From NCBI GenBank assembly GCA_965656535.1, contig CBFHKX010000002.1, forward strand, positions 248,001-312,000: a stretch of DNA of 64,000 nucleotides, written 5' to 3'. Source of the DNA: Lishizhenia sp965656535 (GTDB lineage Bacteria; Bacteroidota; Bacteroidia; Flavobacteriales_D; Crocinitomicaceae). The translations under genes and the position numbers were made by a program. The notes beneath the pieces were generated by a model. That model did not search any database. It had not been told where the DNA came from and saw only the letters and a program-made list of their open reading frames with translations. Numbering within the stretch: position 1 is the stretch's first letter; every line of letters starts with the position of its first letter. Of this stretch, positions 26,769-36,239 are shown piece by piece.

Positions 26769-27143
26769 ATGAGGCTATATTTCGCGATCATATTTATAGC
26801 TTTGAACTCCGCCTTTGGCTTCTGTCAGAGTGCGGAGTTTCATTTTTTGGATAAAACCACCGTTAAGCTCGGGGATTTTAAAGAAGGAGAGAAAGTAAGT
26901 CATACCTTTACTTTTACAAATTCTGGAGATATTCCTTTAGTAATTTCTACAACTAAAGTTTCATGTACCTGCACTACAATAGATTTTAGTAAACAACCTA
27001 TTTTACCTAGAGATACTTCAGCCATTACTATACACTTTGATACAAAGGAAAAATACTATTGGCAAGATAGAGCAGTGCACATCGAATCTAATGCGAAGAA
27101 AGATGAAAAACTAAGGTTTAAGTTATACGTAGAACCGAAATAA
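26769..27143 (+). CDS. Second DUF1573 secreted protein
   Basis: 124 residues, signal peptide about 1-19. A diverged DUF1573 domain with HTFTFTNSGDIPLVISTTK, a CTC pair in SCTCTTIDFS, and PRDTSAITIHFDTK. It shares the layout of the preceding gene and probably arose by tandem duplication. The 8-base gap implies co-transcription. It ends 3 bases from the end of the convergent maf gene. Confidence 0.88.
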   Translation: MRLYFAIIFIALNSAFGFCQSAEFHFLDKTTVKLGDFKEGEKVSHTFTFTNSGDIPLVISTTKVSCTCTTIDFSKQPILPRDTSAITIHFDTKEKYYWQDRAVHIESNAKKDEKLRFKLYVEPK

Positions 27144-27145
27144 AG

Positions 27146-27712
27146 CTAAAACGTTTTAAGTACGTCCCAAACGGTTTCTACAGGTAATCCTACTACATTG
27201 TAATAAGAGCCTTCTATTTTTTCAACACCTACTTGTCCAATCCATTCTTGAATACCATATGCACCTGCTTTATCTAGCGGTTTATATTTTTCCACATAGT
27301 ATTCAATTTCAGCATCAGTTATGTTCTTAAAGTGTACTTTGGTTGTAACTGAGAAAGATGTTGATTTCTCCAAACTTTGCAAGCATACACCGGTAACAAC
27401 TTCGTGTACTTTACCCGATAAGGCGTGTAGCATTTCTTTGGCTTCGTTTAAAGTGCGTGGTTTTCCTAAAACAGTATTATTTAGAACCACAGTAGTGTCT
27501 GAGGTAAGCAATATTTCTTTAGGTTGAAGAGAATCGCGCAAAGGCGCTGCTTTTAATTTGCTTAAGTATTCTGCAACTTTTTTAGCGGGTAAGTTTTGGT
27601 CGTAGTTTTCTGCTACCTCTTTTGTTCGAATTTCATATGCTAAACCCAATTCGGCTATAAGGGATTGACGCCTTGGAGATTTGGATCCTAAGATAATTTT
27701 AAAATCAATCAT
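27146..27712 (-). CDS. Maf-family nucleotide pyrophosphatase
   Basis: 188 residues. N-terminal signature LGSKSPRRQSLIAELGL and the later SDTTVVLNN, LGKP and DKAGAYGIQEW segments define the Maf/YhdE fold. These enzymes hydrolyse dTTP, UTP and modified NTPs and are linked to cell-division arrest. It is the last gene of the minus-strand run queE-OmpA-UbiA-Maf, 1 base after the UbiA gene. Confidence 0.94.
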   Translation of the reverse strand: MIDFKIILGSKSPRRQSLIAELGLAYEIRTKEVAENYDQNLPAKKVAEYLSKLKAAPLRDSLQPKEILLTSDTTVVLNNTVLGKPRTLNEAKEMLHALSGKVHEVVTGVCLQSLEKSTSFSVTTKVHFKNITDAEIEYYVEKYKPLDKAGAYGIQEWIGQVGVEKIEGSYYNVVGLPVETVWDVLKTF

Positions 27713-27713
27713 T

Positions 27714-28661
27714 TTACAAGATTATAAGCCAGTATACAGGAAGAAATAAACCAAAAACCATGGCTAGTTTTATACTCAAATGAGCCCTTTTAATTGTTTT
27801 CTTTTCTTTGGAAGTCCACATTAATATCAACGCTGCAATCACAAAAAAAGCACATCCTAGAATAGGGTAAAATGCACTTATTTCTAAGTTAGATAAAGCA
27901 TATAAAGGATAGAGTGAAAAGGTTGTAAAAACGGGAACAAGAATTACTGCGGTTGCAATCCATTTTGTTTTTTTAACACCCAAGAATATAGGTAGTGTTT
28001 TGGCTTTAATTTCTTTGTCGCCTTCTACATCTTCTATGTCTTTTATAATTTCTCTGCTCCAGTTTAAGAAAAAGGCAAATAGCCCTAAAGAGATACTAAA
28101 GTAAAGTATCCAGTTAGTTGTATTTTGCACGGCTTCAAATGGAAAAAGGGCAGAAGCGTTGTTTACTAAAAACGGGTTATAGAAAATCCCAACAAGCAAA
28201 GGTACAAGTGCAGTGAGCAATGCAATTATTACATTACCAATTATGGCGGTTCTTTTTAGGTAGCTAGAATAATACCATAATAAATTGATAGACAATAAAT
28301 GAATAAAGACGTACCAAAATGTTTTGAAAGTATAGCTTAGGTAGATAGCTATAGCAAAAGCAATGAAATTAATTCCCCAATGCCAAACAATAGCCCACCG
28401 TTTTTTAATGTGTTTTCCAATTATTTGTTTGGTTGGACGATTAATTCTGTCTGCTCGAATATCGAAGTAGTCGTTTATAATATTACCAGCAGCTGCAATT
28501 AAAATGGTAGAAATAACCAAAAGAACGAAAGGCAAACTAAAGAGTACAGAAGCCTGTCCATTTTTGACACAATAGGCGTCAAAATAACTACCTAAACCAA
28601 ACATGGTTAAGGCAATAATAAATAAATTAAAGGGTCGAACAAGTTTAAAAAAATGGATCAT
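27714..28661 (-). CDS. UbiA-family prenyltransferase
   Basis: 315 residues with 8-9 membrane helices. First Asp-rich motif N63-D64-Y-F-D67-x3-D71 and second motif DIEDVEGD, the two magnesium-diphosphate sites of UbiA enzymes. Bacteroidota proteins of this type next to Maf are often named geranylgeranylglycerol-phosphate geranylgeranyltransferase, but the acceptor cannot be deduced. The start overlaps the OmpA stop by one base. Confidence 0.9.
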   Translation of the reverse strand: MIHFFKLVRPFNLFIIALTMFGLGSYFDAYCVKNGQASVLFSLPFVLLVISTILIAAAGNIINDYFDIRADRINRPTKQIIGKHIKKRWAIVWHWGINFIAFAIAIYLSYTFKTFWYVFIHLLSINLLWYYSSYLKRTAIIGNVIIALLTALVPLLVGIFYNPFLVNNASALFPFEAVQNTTNWILYFSISLGLFAFFLNWSREIIKDIEDVEGDKEIKAKTLPIFLGVKKTKWIATAVILVPVFTTFSLYPLYALSNLEISAFYPILGCAFFVIAALILMWTSKEKKTIKRAHLSIKLAMVFGLFLPVYWLIIL

Positions 28662-30688
28662 TATTTAATTATTTTGTACTCTGTTCTTCTATTTGATTGA
28701 TGTGCTTTTTCTTTTTCCTCAGAACTGCTTATTAAATCAATTTCGTCATCACTTATTTTAGGTTGCGTTTCTCCATAACCTTTGAAAGTTAACCTTTCTT
28801 TAGAAATTCCTTTTTCTATTAAATAGCGATAGACTGAGCTTGCTCTACCTTCTGATAACTCTTGATTGTCTTTAGCATCTCCGCGTGTATCTGTGTGTCC
28901 GCCAATTTCTATTTTTACTTCCTTATTTTTATTTAAAAAGTCTACCAACTTGTTGAGTTCAACAAATGATTCTGCTCTAAGACTCGTTTTATTTAAATCA
29001 AAAAATACATTTTCTAATTCAATTTTAGTATCCGTATTTTCTAGCGGATAAAGAGGTACATCCATTCGAAAAGCTTCTTGATTTTCAGCTAACTTCATAT
29101 CGAAATTCTTACTGTAGAAAGCATAATTTGGATACGTAACGTTTAGGGCGTATTTACGATTTGTGGGCAGTGCTACCATAAATGCTCCAGATAATTTATC
29201 TGCGGTAGCTTCAATTACTTGCTCGCCAGTTTCGAGATCAATTAATTCAAAATTTCCAGCAAGAGGAAGTTTAGATGTACTGTTCGCATCGTATACAAAG
29301 CCTTCAAAGTAGGTTGTTTTGGTTGCGCGTAATTTTTCGGGTAAAACAAAATAATAAATATCTAAACCTCCGTAACCACCTGGTCTGTCAGAAGCAAAAA
29401 AAGCAACTTCTCCGTCAGGTCCTACAAGTAGAGAGTTTTCATCTCCCTTAGTATTAATTGGATAACCCAAGTTAATTGGGTTTCCCCAAGTTCCATCGGT
29501 TTGTTTTCTACTCATGAATAAATCTGTTCCTCCAAGACCAATATGTCCGTTTGAGGCAAAATATAAGGTTTGACCGTCTGGATGTATCATCACAGACTCT
29601 TCTTTATAAGGAGTATTGATATTCATTCCTAATCGTTCTGGCTTACTCCAATAGCCATTATCACTTTTTTGGGTTACAAAAATATCTGAGTTCTGTTCAG
29701 CTGCTCGACCTATTCGTTTTACGAAATACATGGTTTTTCCATCCGAAGAAAGTGAAGGCTGAGACTCCCAGCTTGAACTGTTCACATAGCCAGGTAGATT
29801 GATTGGATTTAACCATTTATCGCCTATTTTTTTTGTGTAAAATAAGTCGCAACTCCCATATCCTTGTTTAGTAGGTCCGTAATTTGTATTGTCTCCATTT
29901 CCTGCGCAGGCAACAAATACAAGAGATCTTCCGTCGGGAGCAAGTGTAGGAGCGCCCTCGTTTAGAGGAGTATTGATGTTAGACGGCATAGGCACTGCTT
30001 TCATCCAAACATTAATATCACTTAATTCTGAAGTGTAAAAATCCTCTTGCCCTCTTGGTCCGCCAGAATTATTAGGAACTTCTCGTGTGAAAAGTAGTGT
30101 TTTGCCATCCACTGTTATTGTGGGGAAATATTCATTGTGCTCTGTATTTATTCCTTTCCCTACGTTTATTGGAGTGATTGATGAAGGATTGTTAATCGCA
30201 TCTTGAGCAAACATTGCTTTGTTTTTTAATACGCTTGCGTTTACTTGTAATTCTTGAGAAATGGTTGGTCTTGGATAATTAATTACACGATCTGTATACA
30301 AAATAGCATCTGCGTAGTTACCAATAGCAAATTGCATTTCTGCTATTGAATAAAATAAGCTTCCGTTAAAATCTTGATTGGGCTGTATTCTAAGAAGTTC
30401 TTTTTGATGAAATACTGATTTTTCGATGTTGTTTTCGTAAAAATAATACTGACTAATTAAGTCATGTGCTTCAAGAAAATTAGGGTCTTTTTCTAAAGCT
30501 TGATTTAAAAAATCAATACCTGATTTGTAGTCTGGTCTTTTCCCTGTTTTATCTAAGCTATTTGGAGAAACGCGAGCTTTTTCGAACAATTTTATTGCTT
30601 TATTGCTTGAGGTTGTATAACCGGGTTGAGCCGTGACACAGCTTGTTATGGAAAGCAGTAGTAGAAAATATAGAAAGTGTTTTATCAT
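28661..30688 (-). CDS. OmpA-family lipoprotein with PD40 beta-propeller repeats
   Basis: 675 residues. Lipoprotein signal ending ITSC (Cys 17). A TPR-like helical region (about 30-150), then five PD40/WD40-like blades (for example FPTITVDGKTLLFTRE, SQPSLSSDGKTMYFVKR, ESVMIHPDGQTLYFASNG), a carboxypeptidase regulatory-like beta domain (about 460-530), and a C-terminal OmpA domain with GGHTDTRGDAKDNQELSEGRA that binds peptidoglycan. This four-part plan is typical of Bacteroidota envelope proteins, including the T9SS-associated PorE type. Its T9SS role is a guess. Confidence 0.92.
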   Translation of the reverse strand: MIKHFLYFLLLLSITSCVTAQPGYTTSSNKAIKLFEKARVSPNSLDKTGKRPDYKSGIDFLNQALEKDPNFLEAHDLISQYYFYENNIEKSVFHQKELLRIQPNQDFNGSLFYSIAEMQFAIGNYADAILYTDRVINYPRPTISQELQVNASVLKNKAMFAQDAINNPSSITPINVGKGINTEHNEYFPTITVDGKTLLFTREVPNNSGGPRGQEDFYTSELSDINVWMKAVPMPSNINTPLNEGAPTLAPDGRSLVFVACAGNGDNTNYGPTKQGYGSCDLFYTKKIGDKWLNPINLPGYVNSSSWESQPSLSSDGKTMYFVKRIGRAAEQNSDIFVTQKSDNGYWSKPERLGMNINTPYKEESVMIHPDGQTLYFASNGHIGLGGTDLFMSRKQTDGTWGNPINLGYPINTKGDENSLLVGPDGEVAFFASDRPGGYGGLDIYYFVLPEKLRATKTTYFEGFVYDANSTSKLPLAGNFELIDLETGEQVIEATADKLSGAFMVALPTNRKYALNVTYPNYAFYSKNFDMKLAENQEAFRMDVPLYPLENTDTKIELENVFFDLNKTSLRAESFVELNKLVDFLNKNKEVKIEIGGHTDTRGDAKDNQELSEGRASSVYRYLIEKGISKERLTFKGYGETQPKISDDEIDLISSSEEKEKAHQSNRRTEYKIIK

Positions 30689-30690
30689 CT

Positions 30691-31302
30691 TTATGGAATA
30701 TTCATGTATTTATGGGTCTGTAAAGAGATTCTCCACTTTGGATTCTTTTTTACATATTCAATAATCAAGGGCAATAATTGTTCCTCTTTACTCCATTCTG
30801 GTTGCAAATAGAGCTTACAAGTATCATTTATTTTAGATGCATGCTCCTCAGCCCACAGAAAATCTGACTTGTGAAAGATAACAACTTTTAATTCATCGGC
30901 TTTTTCATATGCTTCTTCTACTGGAGCTTTGAATTTTTTAGGAGAGAAGCAATACCAATCTACTTTTCCTTTTAAGGTGTAGCAGCCAGAGGTTTCAATG
31001 GCAACTTCAATTTCTAAATCATGCAAAGATTTTATTAAAGGAGTTAAGTCATACATAGCCGGTTCTCCTCCTGTAATAACTACAAAGTTGGTTTGTGCTT
31101 TCTTTACGCTTTCAATAATGGCACTAATTTCTGTATTTGGATGATTTCCAGCCTCCCAACTTTCTTTTACATCACACCAAACACAGCCCACATCACAACC
31201 ACCCAATCGAATGAAGTAAGCAGCTTTTCCGCTGTAACTGCCTTCACCTTGTATGGTGTAAAACTGTTCCATTAAAGGATATGATGTTGTTGTTTCTTGC
31301 AT
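30691..31302 (-). CDS. queE: 7-carboxy-7-deazaguanine synthase
   Basis: 203 residues. The radical-SAM cluster ligands are C36-x3-C40-x2-C43 in GGCDVGCVWCDVK, and GGEPAMYDL is the SAM-binding glycine-rich turn. Short length and the lack of a C-terminal extension fit QueE of the queuosine pathway. The reaction contracts 6-carboxytetrahydropterin to carboxydeazaguanine. It heads the minus-strand run that continues with the OmpA gene 2 bases later. Confidence 0.93.
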   Translation of the reverse strand: MQETTTSYPLMEQFYTIQGEGSYSGKAAYFIRLGGCDVGCVWCDVKESWEAGNHPNTEISAIIESVKKAQTNFVVITGGEPAMYDLTPLIKSLHDLEIEVAIETSGCYTLKGKVDWYCFSPKKFKAPVEEAYEKADELKVVIFHKSDFLWAEEHASKINDTCKLYLQPEWSKEEQLLPLIIEYVKKNPKWRISLQTHKYMNIP

Positions 31303-31318
31303 TTCTAAAATATTAGCT

Positions 31319-31326
31319 CAAAAATA
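31319..31326 (-). promoter_or_regulatory. -7 box TATTTTTG for queE and its downstream genes
   Basis: Exact TAnnTTTG match on the minus strand, 16 bases before the queE ATG. It would start the whole queE-OmpA-UbiA-Maf transcript. Confidence 0.5.
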
Positions 31327-31360
31327 GGAATTCCAATACACTTATTGATTCGAAAATGTA

Positions 31361-32278
31361 TTAATTAGGCAAAGTGTCAAAATCATTTAATTGATCTACA
31401 TAAAGCTCAACAACGCCCTTATCATTAACCTTGAAATTGCGTTTAAATTTTACATTTTGTTTCCACTGGTGATGTGCATATGAATGCTTTTCGAAAATTT
31501 CTTGGCTAAATGTTTCGTCAAACGCTTTCACAAGTACAATTACTTCTACGTTTCTTTTTTCTAGTGCACTAAAACTTAAGTTATAAAGTGGAGAATCTTC
31601 ATCAACTTTATGCACAACAGTCCATGTAAGCGGAAAAAAATTAATATCGCTTATCTCTAGTTTTAGCTTAAAATACTCTTTTTCAAAAGGCGTAGCCGGA
31701 TTCTGCTTGTCACATATTAAAATAACGTCTGCATGCGCTTTAAGTAAAACGTTTTTTCTTGCATTTACCATTTTAAACATGACGGCTTTTCCATCGTTAT
31801 AATTTGTAAGAATAATGTTGTTTGAAAAGTTTATTTTGGAATTGGGTTTTGAAAACCTACCATATAAAATACCAGTTGCTAAACTAAAACTTAGAAAGCC
31901 AATAAATGCCTCAGTTATAGCTAAGATATTTGCCGTGTTTCCCTTAGGTAAAAGACTTCCATACCCTACGGTTGTGAATGTTTGGGCAGAGAAATAGAAG
32001 CTTTGTAGAAATAGATTCTGACCTGGCTCTAACCCAGAAATGGTGTTTTCTCCTAGAAAATAATAAGCAGTTGCAAAAAGTAAATTTATTCCGAGATAGG
32101 CAATAAAAGCAAGCAACAGAAAGTAAACACCCGAAATATCAATTAAAAATTTATATGTGTCTTTATACCAAGATGCTCCGCCTTTTCTCTTTATGTTAAA
32201 CGAACCGTCTTGGTTTAAAAGTCGACGAACGTTCTTTTCATAAGCAATTCCTAGTCCTGGATCATTATTTTTTCGCAT
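31361..32278 (-). CDS. Inward-rectifier-type (KirBac) potassium channel
   Basis: 305 residues. Two membrane helices (about 48-75 and 115-140) flank the pore loop with the potassium filter TVGYG at 103-107. The slide helix and the C-terminal cytoplasmic beta sandwich (from about 145) have the Kir pattern (NIILTNYNDGKAVMFKMVNARKN). It conducts potassium as a tetramer. The N-terminal 40 residues are basic and cytoplasmic. Confidence 0.95.
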   Translation of the reverse strand: MRKNNDPGLGIAYEKNVRRLLNQDGSFNIKRKGGASWYKDTYKFLIDISGVYFLLLAFIAYLGINLLFATAYYFLGENTISGLEPGQNLFLQSFYFSAQTFTTVGYGSLLPKGNTANILAITEAFIGFLSFSLATGILYGRFSKPNSKINFSNNIILTNYNDGKAVMFKMVNARKNVLLKAHADVILICDKQNPATPFEKEYFKLKLEISDINFFPLTWTVVHKVDEDSPLYNLSFSALEKRNVEVIVLVKAFDETFSQEIFEKHSYAHHQWKQNVKFKRNFKVNDKGVVELYVDQLNDFDTLPN

Positions 32279-32300
32279 GATAAGCGAAGTTACTATAAAA

Positions 32301-32657
32301 TCAATTTAAAGTCACTGTTTTCCAGTTTTCAGATAGTCGTTCATATTCTTTTTGAAACCTTCCTAAGTAATAGTTTACCGTTAAATCGTTTTTAGTTTTT
32401 TGGCTGTTGATAGCTTTATAGGTGCTTTTAATTATTCCAATAATATCTGAATGCATGATGAGTAGTGCTTCTTTTTCATCTAGCATACAATCTTTAAATA
32501 CGGTATGAATTCTATTTAAGTCCTTTTTTTCTGATGCAGAAAGATGGCTCTTTTCTTTTAAGGTTTTAAAATAGGGAAGTAGTTGGGCACTCAAGGAAAC
32601 AAAATTTTGCATTGTGTCTATTGACGTATTGATTTTTTTTATTGTTTCTGTTGTCAT
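32301..32657 (-). CDS. Small helical hypothetical protein
   Basis: 118 residues, fully helical by pattern, without signal peptide or membrane segment. It has no motif I recognise. It lies 22 bases upstream of the Kir channel gene on the same strand, so the two may share a transcript. Composition matches its neighbours. Confidence 0.65.
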   Translation of the reverse strand: MTTETIKKINTSIDTMQNFVSLSAQLLPYFKTLKEKSHLSASEKKDLNRIHTVFKDCMLDEKEALLIMHSDIIGIIKSTYKAINSQKTKNDLTVNYYLGRFQKEYERLSENWKTVTLN

Positions 32658-32775
32658 TTGTACTTCGCTTAATGAATACAGTAGTAAAACGAAAGGCGAA
32701 AATAAAGGGTTGTCTGTATGTTAACTTTCAATTTCTTGTTTGATAAATGTCAATGGTTAGTATTTTGTTATCCGT

Positions 32776-32783
32776 TAAATTTG
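32776..32783 (+). promoter_or_regulatory. -7 box TAAATTTG for the CBS gene
   Basis: Exact TAnnTTTG match 13 bases before the ATG at 32797; predicts a leader of only a few bases. Confidence 0.5.
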
Positions 32784-32796
32784 AAATAAAAACAGT

Positions 32797-33168
32797 ATGA
32801 AAGTAGCTCGAGATTTAATGACAACAACGGTTTGTAAACTGAATAAAACTGAAACAGCAGAGAAGGCATTTTTGTTGCTAAAAGAACATAATTTTCATCA
32901 TTTAGTTGTGGTAAATAATAAAAAAGTGGTGGGTATGGTTTCTACGTTTGATTTATTAGATGTGGAAAAAACGCAAAAAGTTGAAGCGTTTATGCATAAA
33001 GGTATATTAGTAGCTGTGGCTAATGAACCGGTAGACCGTTTAGTGGAAACAATGATAAAGAAAAAAATTAGTGCTTTACCTGTTGTTAATTTAGATAGAG
33101 AGCTGGAAGGAATTATAACTCAGACGGATATTTTGAAGTATGTGAGCGGAATTTTAAAGGCCATTTAA
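32797..33168 (+). CDS. Two-CBS-domain protein
   Basis: 123 residues comprising one CBS pair: DLMTTTVCKLNKTETAEKAF to GMVSTFDLL, then HKGILVAVANEPVDRLVETM to EGIITQTDIL. CBS pairs bind adenosine nucleotides and switch enzymes or channels. This one has no attached effector domain. Its last 4 bases overlap the end of the convergent ABC transporter gene. Confidence 0.93.
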   Translation: MKVARDLMTTTVCKLNKTETAEKAFLLLKEHNFHHLVVVNNKKVVGMVSTFDLLDVEKTQKVEAFMHKGILVAVANEPVDRLVETMIKKKISALPVVNLDRELEGIITQTDILKYVSGILKAI

Positions 33169-36100
33169 CTTGTTCTTTTTAGGAAACTAAAAAGGAAAAT
33201 TATCCGTTTAAAAAAATCGAAATACAAGGTTACAGTAAGCAGTAGAATCATTCCCCAGATAATTAAAAGGTTGGCGGTAAAGGTATCTATCATGCGATTT
33301 CCAATTTTCTTGTTGGGAGCATAGAAATGTGCATTAAACAGATGCTTTTGTGTGGGTGATAAATAAATTGGATCGTCTTTTTGAATCAGTTGACCGTCTT
33401 TTTCTACAATTTTATTTATGTTGTTTCTATTTGTAACAATGTCGGAGAGTGATTTATTAGAGTAATTCTGTTTTTTTAGAAGGTGTAACGACTTCCCATT
33501 TGTGTCTATAATTTCCTCTAGTTTTTTCATTCCACTATTGGCATCGGCATTATATTGTTTTCTTAGTATCTCTAGAAATCTGAATATATTTTTAGTTGTT
33601 TTTTTAGTGGTGTGCTTCTTCTTTAAATCAACTACACAGTCTTTACAGTTGAAATTTTCTGGGTTGTATAAGCGCTCTTCTTTTTCTATTTCATTTTTTA
33701 GAACTAGAATAGCACGATCAACTTTTGTTTGGTCGTATTTATCAGCATACTTTAGGATATCTAACCGATTTTTTAACTCAGGTATCCAATAATCTCTTTT
33801 CCATGATGCTGTACTAACCTGACTGTTTAATGTGAAAAATTCAGATTCAAAGCTATTGTGTTTAAATTGGGTTACCGCCAATGCTTCATAAGCCCAGCGA
33901 GAAGCCATTATATTACCAATCCAAGGAACGCTATTCTCTTTGGCGAAGATTGGATGTAGTTTATCAAATTTTACAATTACACCACTAAAAAGTAATTGCG
34001 GAATAATCATTATAGGAATGATAATATAAATAACCTTTGGAGAATTGAATGATGCGGAGATATTTAGGCCTAATAAGTTTGCGAAACAAGCGGTAGAGAA
34101 TAAGATCATCCAGTATTCAAACCACAAGCCCTTAATTTCTAAAATGTAATTTCCGATAAGTACAAAGAATCCCATTTGAAGTGCAGAGAGAATGAACATT
34201 ATAAAAATCTTTGAAAACAGGTAACTGCCCTTTGATAAGTTGAGAAAAGATTCTCTTTTGAGTATTTTTTTGTCTTTAATAATTTCTTCTGCTGCTACGG
34301 TAAGCCCAATAAACAAGGCAACCACAACAGCTATAAATAAATACTGAGGTAAGTTTTGATTTCCTTCAAATGTAAATCCCTTTTCTTGGTTTTCTGAATA
34401 GTTAAAGAATTTGATAAAGAATGCAAGAACTAATGCTAAAATTGGAGCTTCTAATGCGTTTATAATTATGTATTGTTTATTGGCAACTTTAGCAAGTATA
34501 TCTCTATAGAAATAGACAATGAATTGATTTATTTTAGAAGGTACTTTAAATGATATTTTCGGTTTTTCAGTATGGTCTTCAGTTGTTTCTTGCTTTTTTG
34601 AGCTCAAGTATTTTTGGTGCCATTCTTCTGGAGAGGTTTTTCTGTTATTGGTCAAATTACCATATTCATCTACTACTTTTGCTTCTACAATATTAAAGAG
34701 TTGTTCTGGATTGACATTTCCGCAGGTTTCGCACTCGCGTTCTTCGCAATTGACATGGTTTATAATTGTTTTAAAATGAACAACACCTTCAACCGGGTTT
34801 CCGTAATAGATTGGATATCCTCCTACATCAAGAACCAGTAGTTTATCAAACATCTTAAAAATGTCTGAAGAAGGTTGGTGAATTACTGCAAAGACGAGCT
34901 TTCCTTTTAAAACAAGTTCTTTCAGCAAGTCCATAATATTTTCGGAATCCCTAGACGAAAGACCGGATGTTGGTTCATCAACAAATAATACTGCGGGTTC
35001 TCTAATGAGCTCTAGTGCAATATTGAGTCGTTTCCTTTGACCTCCAGAAATTGTTTTCTCCAAAACAGTACCTACTTTTAGGTCCCTACTATCATATAGG
35101 CCTATCGATTTTAAAATATGTAGAACCTTTTTTCCTATTTGTATAGCATTTAGTTCTTTAAAGCACAGTTTAGCACTAAAATATAAATTTTGAAATACGG
35201 TAAGTTCTTCAATTAATAAATCGTCTTGGGCGACAAATCCAATTACGCCTTCAATTTTTTCTTTTTCTTTATGAATGTCTATACCATTAATAACAACCCT
35301 ACCGTTACTAGGAGTAAAGTTTCCGTTTAATACATTGAGAAGGGTAGATTTTCCTGTTCCAGAACCTCCCATTATTCCAATTAATTTCCCTTGGTTTTCT
35401 TTGAAACTAATCTTGTGCAAGCCTTGCTTTCCGTTTCTAAACGAGTAACTTACATTATCGCAATGAAAAGTTAGTTTTTCCCTGCCTTCATCCGATAAGA
35501 AGCGCGTGATAATATCGCTGTAGTAAACGGTTTGAATTTTAGGTGTTTTAAGGCTAGAACCTTGTGTAAAAATATGTTGTCTATTATTTGGAACAACTTG
35601 TCCGTTAAGCGTAAGTACTTCTTTACCTGAGTATTGCAAGAAAAACATGTTTACACTTTCCACATGTAAAATTCCAATACTATTGTCTAGACCATCCAGG
35701 TGGATATGTTTGGCGTTGGTGAAATGATTGTTTTTATTATTACTGAGGTATAATGTTAACTTACTATCTATCGGATTAGCAGCTTCAACAAAAGATTTAA
35801 TTGTTTGATATTCTGATGTTTCTATATTAAACGATTCCGCAACCGTAGTAACAAACTCAAGTTCTTGTTCTGTTACCTGATTGTTCGCATTAATGAATTC
35901 TAAAAGTCGAACCAGCACAATGGTCTTTTGCCGTTGCGTTAATTCTTCATTTATTTCTGAACAGATTCGTAAAATTTTAACTGAGTTTACTGCGGTTCGC
36001 TTTCGTTTTCCGTCTTTTTTCTTAGTACTTGCGTGGTGTGTTTTTAGAAAAGTATCAAATTGAAGAAGATACTCATCAACCAAGGCTGCATTCAACTCTT

Positions 36101-36236
36101 GCTTTAAGAAAAGCGCAACAATTAATCTTCCGTTAGAACTTTGTATTTCTTCAGAAGTTTCGTCGTTATCAAATTCATCTACTTTCGCAATAATTGCAAA
36201 GAGTTGAATAAGTGCTTTGAGTATCTTTGCACTCAT
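33165..36236 (-). CDS. ABCG-like ABC transporter with TerB-like and FHA-like N-terminal regions
   Basis: 1023 residues. Order: a helical region resembling TerB (about 1-155), a small beta-rich FHA-like segment (about 175-255), the ATPase domain with Walker A GGSGTGKST near 290, signature ISGGQRKRL and Walker B AVLFVDEPTSGL, then an ABC-2/ABCG-type membrane domain (about 590-770) and a long hydrophilic region ending in one last helix near 985-1010. Two cysteine clusters, NCEERECETCGN and NCKDC, are visible. The ATPase-before-membrane order is that of eukaryotic ABCG half-transporters. Substrate unknown. It follows two exported-protein genes with gaps of 13 and 3 bases and is likely expressed with them. 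Confidence 0.88.
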   Translation of the reverse strand: MSAKILKALIQLFAIIAKVDEFDNDETSEEIQSSNGRLIVALFLKQELNAALVDEYLLQFDTFLKTHHASTKKKDGKRKRTAVNSVKILRICSEINEELTQRQKTIVLVRLLEFINANNQVTEQELEFVTTVAESFNIETSEYQTIKSFVEAANPIDSKLTLYLSNNKNNHFTNAKHIHLDGLDNSIGILHVESVNMFFLQYSGKEVLTLNGQVVPNNRQHIFTQGSSLKTPKIQTVYYSDIITRFLSDEGREKLTFHCDNVSYSFRNGKQGLHKISFKENQGKLIGIMGGSGTGKSTLLNVLNGNFTPSNGRVVINGIDIHKEKEKIEGVIGFVAQDDLLIEELTVFQNLYFSAKLCFKELNAIQIGKKVLHILKSIGLYDSRDLKVGTVLEKTISGGQRKRLNIALELIREPAVLFVDEPTSGLSSRDSENIMDLLKELVLKGKLVFAVIHQPSSDIFKMFDKLLVLDVGGYPIYYGNPVEGVVHFKTIINHVNCEERECETCGNVNPEQLFNIVEAKVVDEYGNLTNNRKTSPEEWHQKYLSSKKQETTEDHTEKPKISFKVPSKINQFIVYFYRDILAKVANKQYIIINALEAPILALVLAFFIKFFNYSENQEKGFTFEGNQNLPQYLFIAVVVALFIGLTVAAEEIIKDKKILKRESFLNLSKGSYLFSKIFIMFILSALQMGFFVLIGNYILEIKGLWFEYWMILFSTACFANLLGLNISASFNSPKVIYIIIPIMIIPQLLFSGVIVKFDKLHPIFAKENSVPWIGNIMASRWAYEALAVTQFKHNSFESEFFTLNSQVSTASWKRDYWIPELKNRLDILKYADKYDQTKVDRAILVLKNEIEKEERLYNPENFNCKDCVVDLKKKHTTKKTTKNIFRFLEILRKQYNADANSGMKKLEEIIDTNGKSLHLLKKQNYSNKSLSDIVTNRNNINKIVEKDGQLIQKDDPIYLSPTQKHLFNAHFYAPNKKIGNRMIDTFTANLLIIWGMILLLTVTLYFDFFKRIIFLFSFLKRTS

Positions 36237-36239
36237 TAT

